This document shows positions 63,527 through 64,000 of a stretch of DNA of 64,000 bases, piece after piece. The notes beneath the pieces were generated by a model. That model saw only the letters and a list, made by a program, of their open reading frames with translations, did no database searches and was not told the origin of the DNA. Origin of the DNA: Desulfatiglans sp. (GTDB taxonomy: Bacteria > Desulfobacterota > DSM-4660 > Desulfatiglandales > HGW-15); the NCBI GenBank assembly GCA_012513605.1, contig JAAZBV010000104.1, forward strand, positions 1 through 64,000, written 5' to 3'. Position 1 is the first letter of the stretch; every line of letters begins with the position of its first letter. The position numbers and the translations under genes are program-made.

Positions 63527-63570
63527 ACAACTGTTATGGTGCAGTATATACAGTTGTCGGTTTTTGTCAA
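63527..63570 (-). promoter_or_regulatory. Promoter and operator of the GntR-ABC operon
   Basis: On the minus strand a consensus TTGACA (63565-63570) and TATACT (63543-63548) are 16 nt apart. Inverted arms ACAACTGT (63527-63534) and ACAGTTGT (63550-63557) with a 15-nt spacer overlap the -10 and spacer. That is the expected layout for self-repression by the YtrA-type regulator. Confidence 0.75.
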
Positions 63571-63706
63571 TCATAAAAATGATAAAATCATTTTTCTGGA
63601 CTAACTGGGAGTGATGTGTGATAGTTGCAGCAACTTGCCAAAAAATTAAATTTTTTAATGGTTCTCCTTAATGACAGGGCGCTTTGATTAATCAAGAGGA
63701 ATCAGG

Positions 63707-64000
63707 ATGGAACCAAGGATACCGACAAAAGAAGAGAAGATAAAGCTGGAGGAGATATACAGATTTCACAGGAGCTCAGAGCTTTATATGCTCTTCATGC
63801 TTTACCCTGCTCTGTTTCTGATTGTATTAACCTTTTTTTTTGATACCCATCCCCTGTTTGTATTTGCGGTTGTAATGTTTACCATCCTGATGCTTTCCGG
63901 TATAGTTGGCCTTATAATAAAACGCCATCTGATCAGAAAATGCCCGGGATGTGGGACAAGGGGCGTACCCCCAGTGCCCATGCCAAAGAATCCTGGCTAT
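63707..64000 (+). CDS. Membrane protein with zinc-ribbon-like motif (partial, cut by the window end)
   Basis: 98 codons are visible before the right edge. The ATG at 63707 has GAGGAA upstream. It begins with a charged helix (RIPTKEEKIKLEEIYRFHRS), then two TM helices (about 27-45 and 50-70), then a CPGCG knuckle near residue 80. The second cysteine pair is expected beyond the edge. Function unknown. Divergent from the GntR operon, so could share its regulation. Confidence 0.65.
   Translation, partial: MEPRIPTKEEKIKLEEIYRFHRSSELYMLFMLYPALFLIVLTFFFDTHPLFVFAVVMFTILMLSGIVGLIIKRHLIRKCPGCGTRGVPPVPMPKNPGY

Overview
The window looks like a chromosomal segment of an anaerobic member of the Desulfobacterota (former Deltaproteobacteria). 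This is inferred from gene content, not from a marker gene: a NuoE/NuoF/GltD-type soluble electron-bifurcating module, a c-type haem sensor kinase, the alternative LipS1/LipS2-type lipoate assembly genes, AspRS with amidotransferase subunits, and short dispersed palindromes of kinds I know from that group. I saw no rRNA, tRNA, CRISPR array, integrase or transposase.

Layout. 0.2-7.1 kb: class II photolyase, divergent Na/phosphate cotransporter, YhbY, a haem-type hybrid histidine kinase and a SLOG-fold protein. 7.3-11.4 kb: tight biotin operon bioA-bioF-bioD-bioB. 11.6-16.1 kb (minus): ExeA-like ATPase, degenerate HD-GYP protein and a Wzc-like kinase carrying a SPOR-type tail, probably an exopolysaccharide or envelope unit. 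16.4-20.0 kb: PurN-like formyltransferase, nucleotidyltransferase-like protein, intact HD-GYP phosphodiesterase. 20.2-24.0 kb: LipS1-like radical SAM protein (minus) and a GH3 lipoprotein. 24.3-27.6 kb (minus): purA and mnmG. 27.8-32.2 kb: TPR protein, then a lipoate ligase-DUF116 fusion, LipT-like flavoprotein and LipS2-like radical SAM protein in an overlapping operon.

32.3-37.1 kb: aspS fused to gatC, then a GatA homologue that has lost all three amidase catalytic residues, then a divergent GatB. The 3' end of gatB (37010-37099) is repeated at 48132-48221, followed by what looks like the original gatB terminator. The 11 kb between the copies holds only secreted proteins: a pre-toxin-TG-like protein, an Ig-like protein, a small protein with a broken second copy, two beta-propeller/repeat proteins with a shared C-terminus, and a DUF1566 protein. 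I read it as an accessory block inserted at, or recombined into, the gatB 3' end.

48.3-53.7 kb (minus): complete seven-gene Mrp/Mnh cation/proton antiporter. 54.0-59.6 kb (minus): Tat-exported flavodoxin-like protein and a three-subunit NuoE/NuoF/(NuoG-GltD) complex resembling the Sporomusa-type Nfn (Stn) transhydrogenase. 59.6-63.5 kb (minus): small secreted peptide, monohaem cytochrome c, a frameshifted small membrane protein, and a GntR(YtrA)-ABC exporter operon with a clear promoter and operator. A two-helix zinc-ribbon protein runs off the right edge.

The most unusual points are the AspRS-GatC / dead-GatA / divergent-GatB operon, the gatB-flanked secretome block, and the DUF116-fused lipoate ligase in a LipS1/S2-type pathway.
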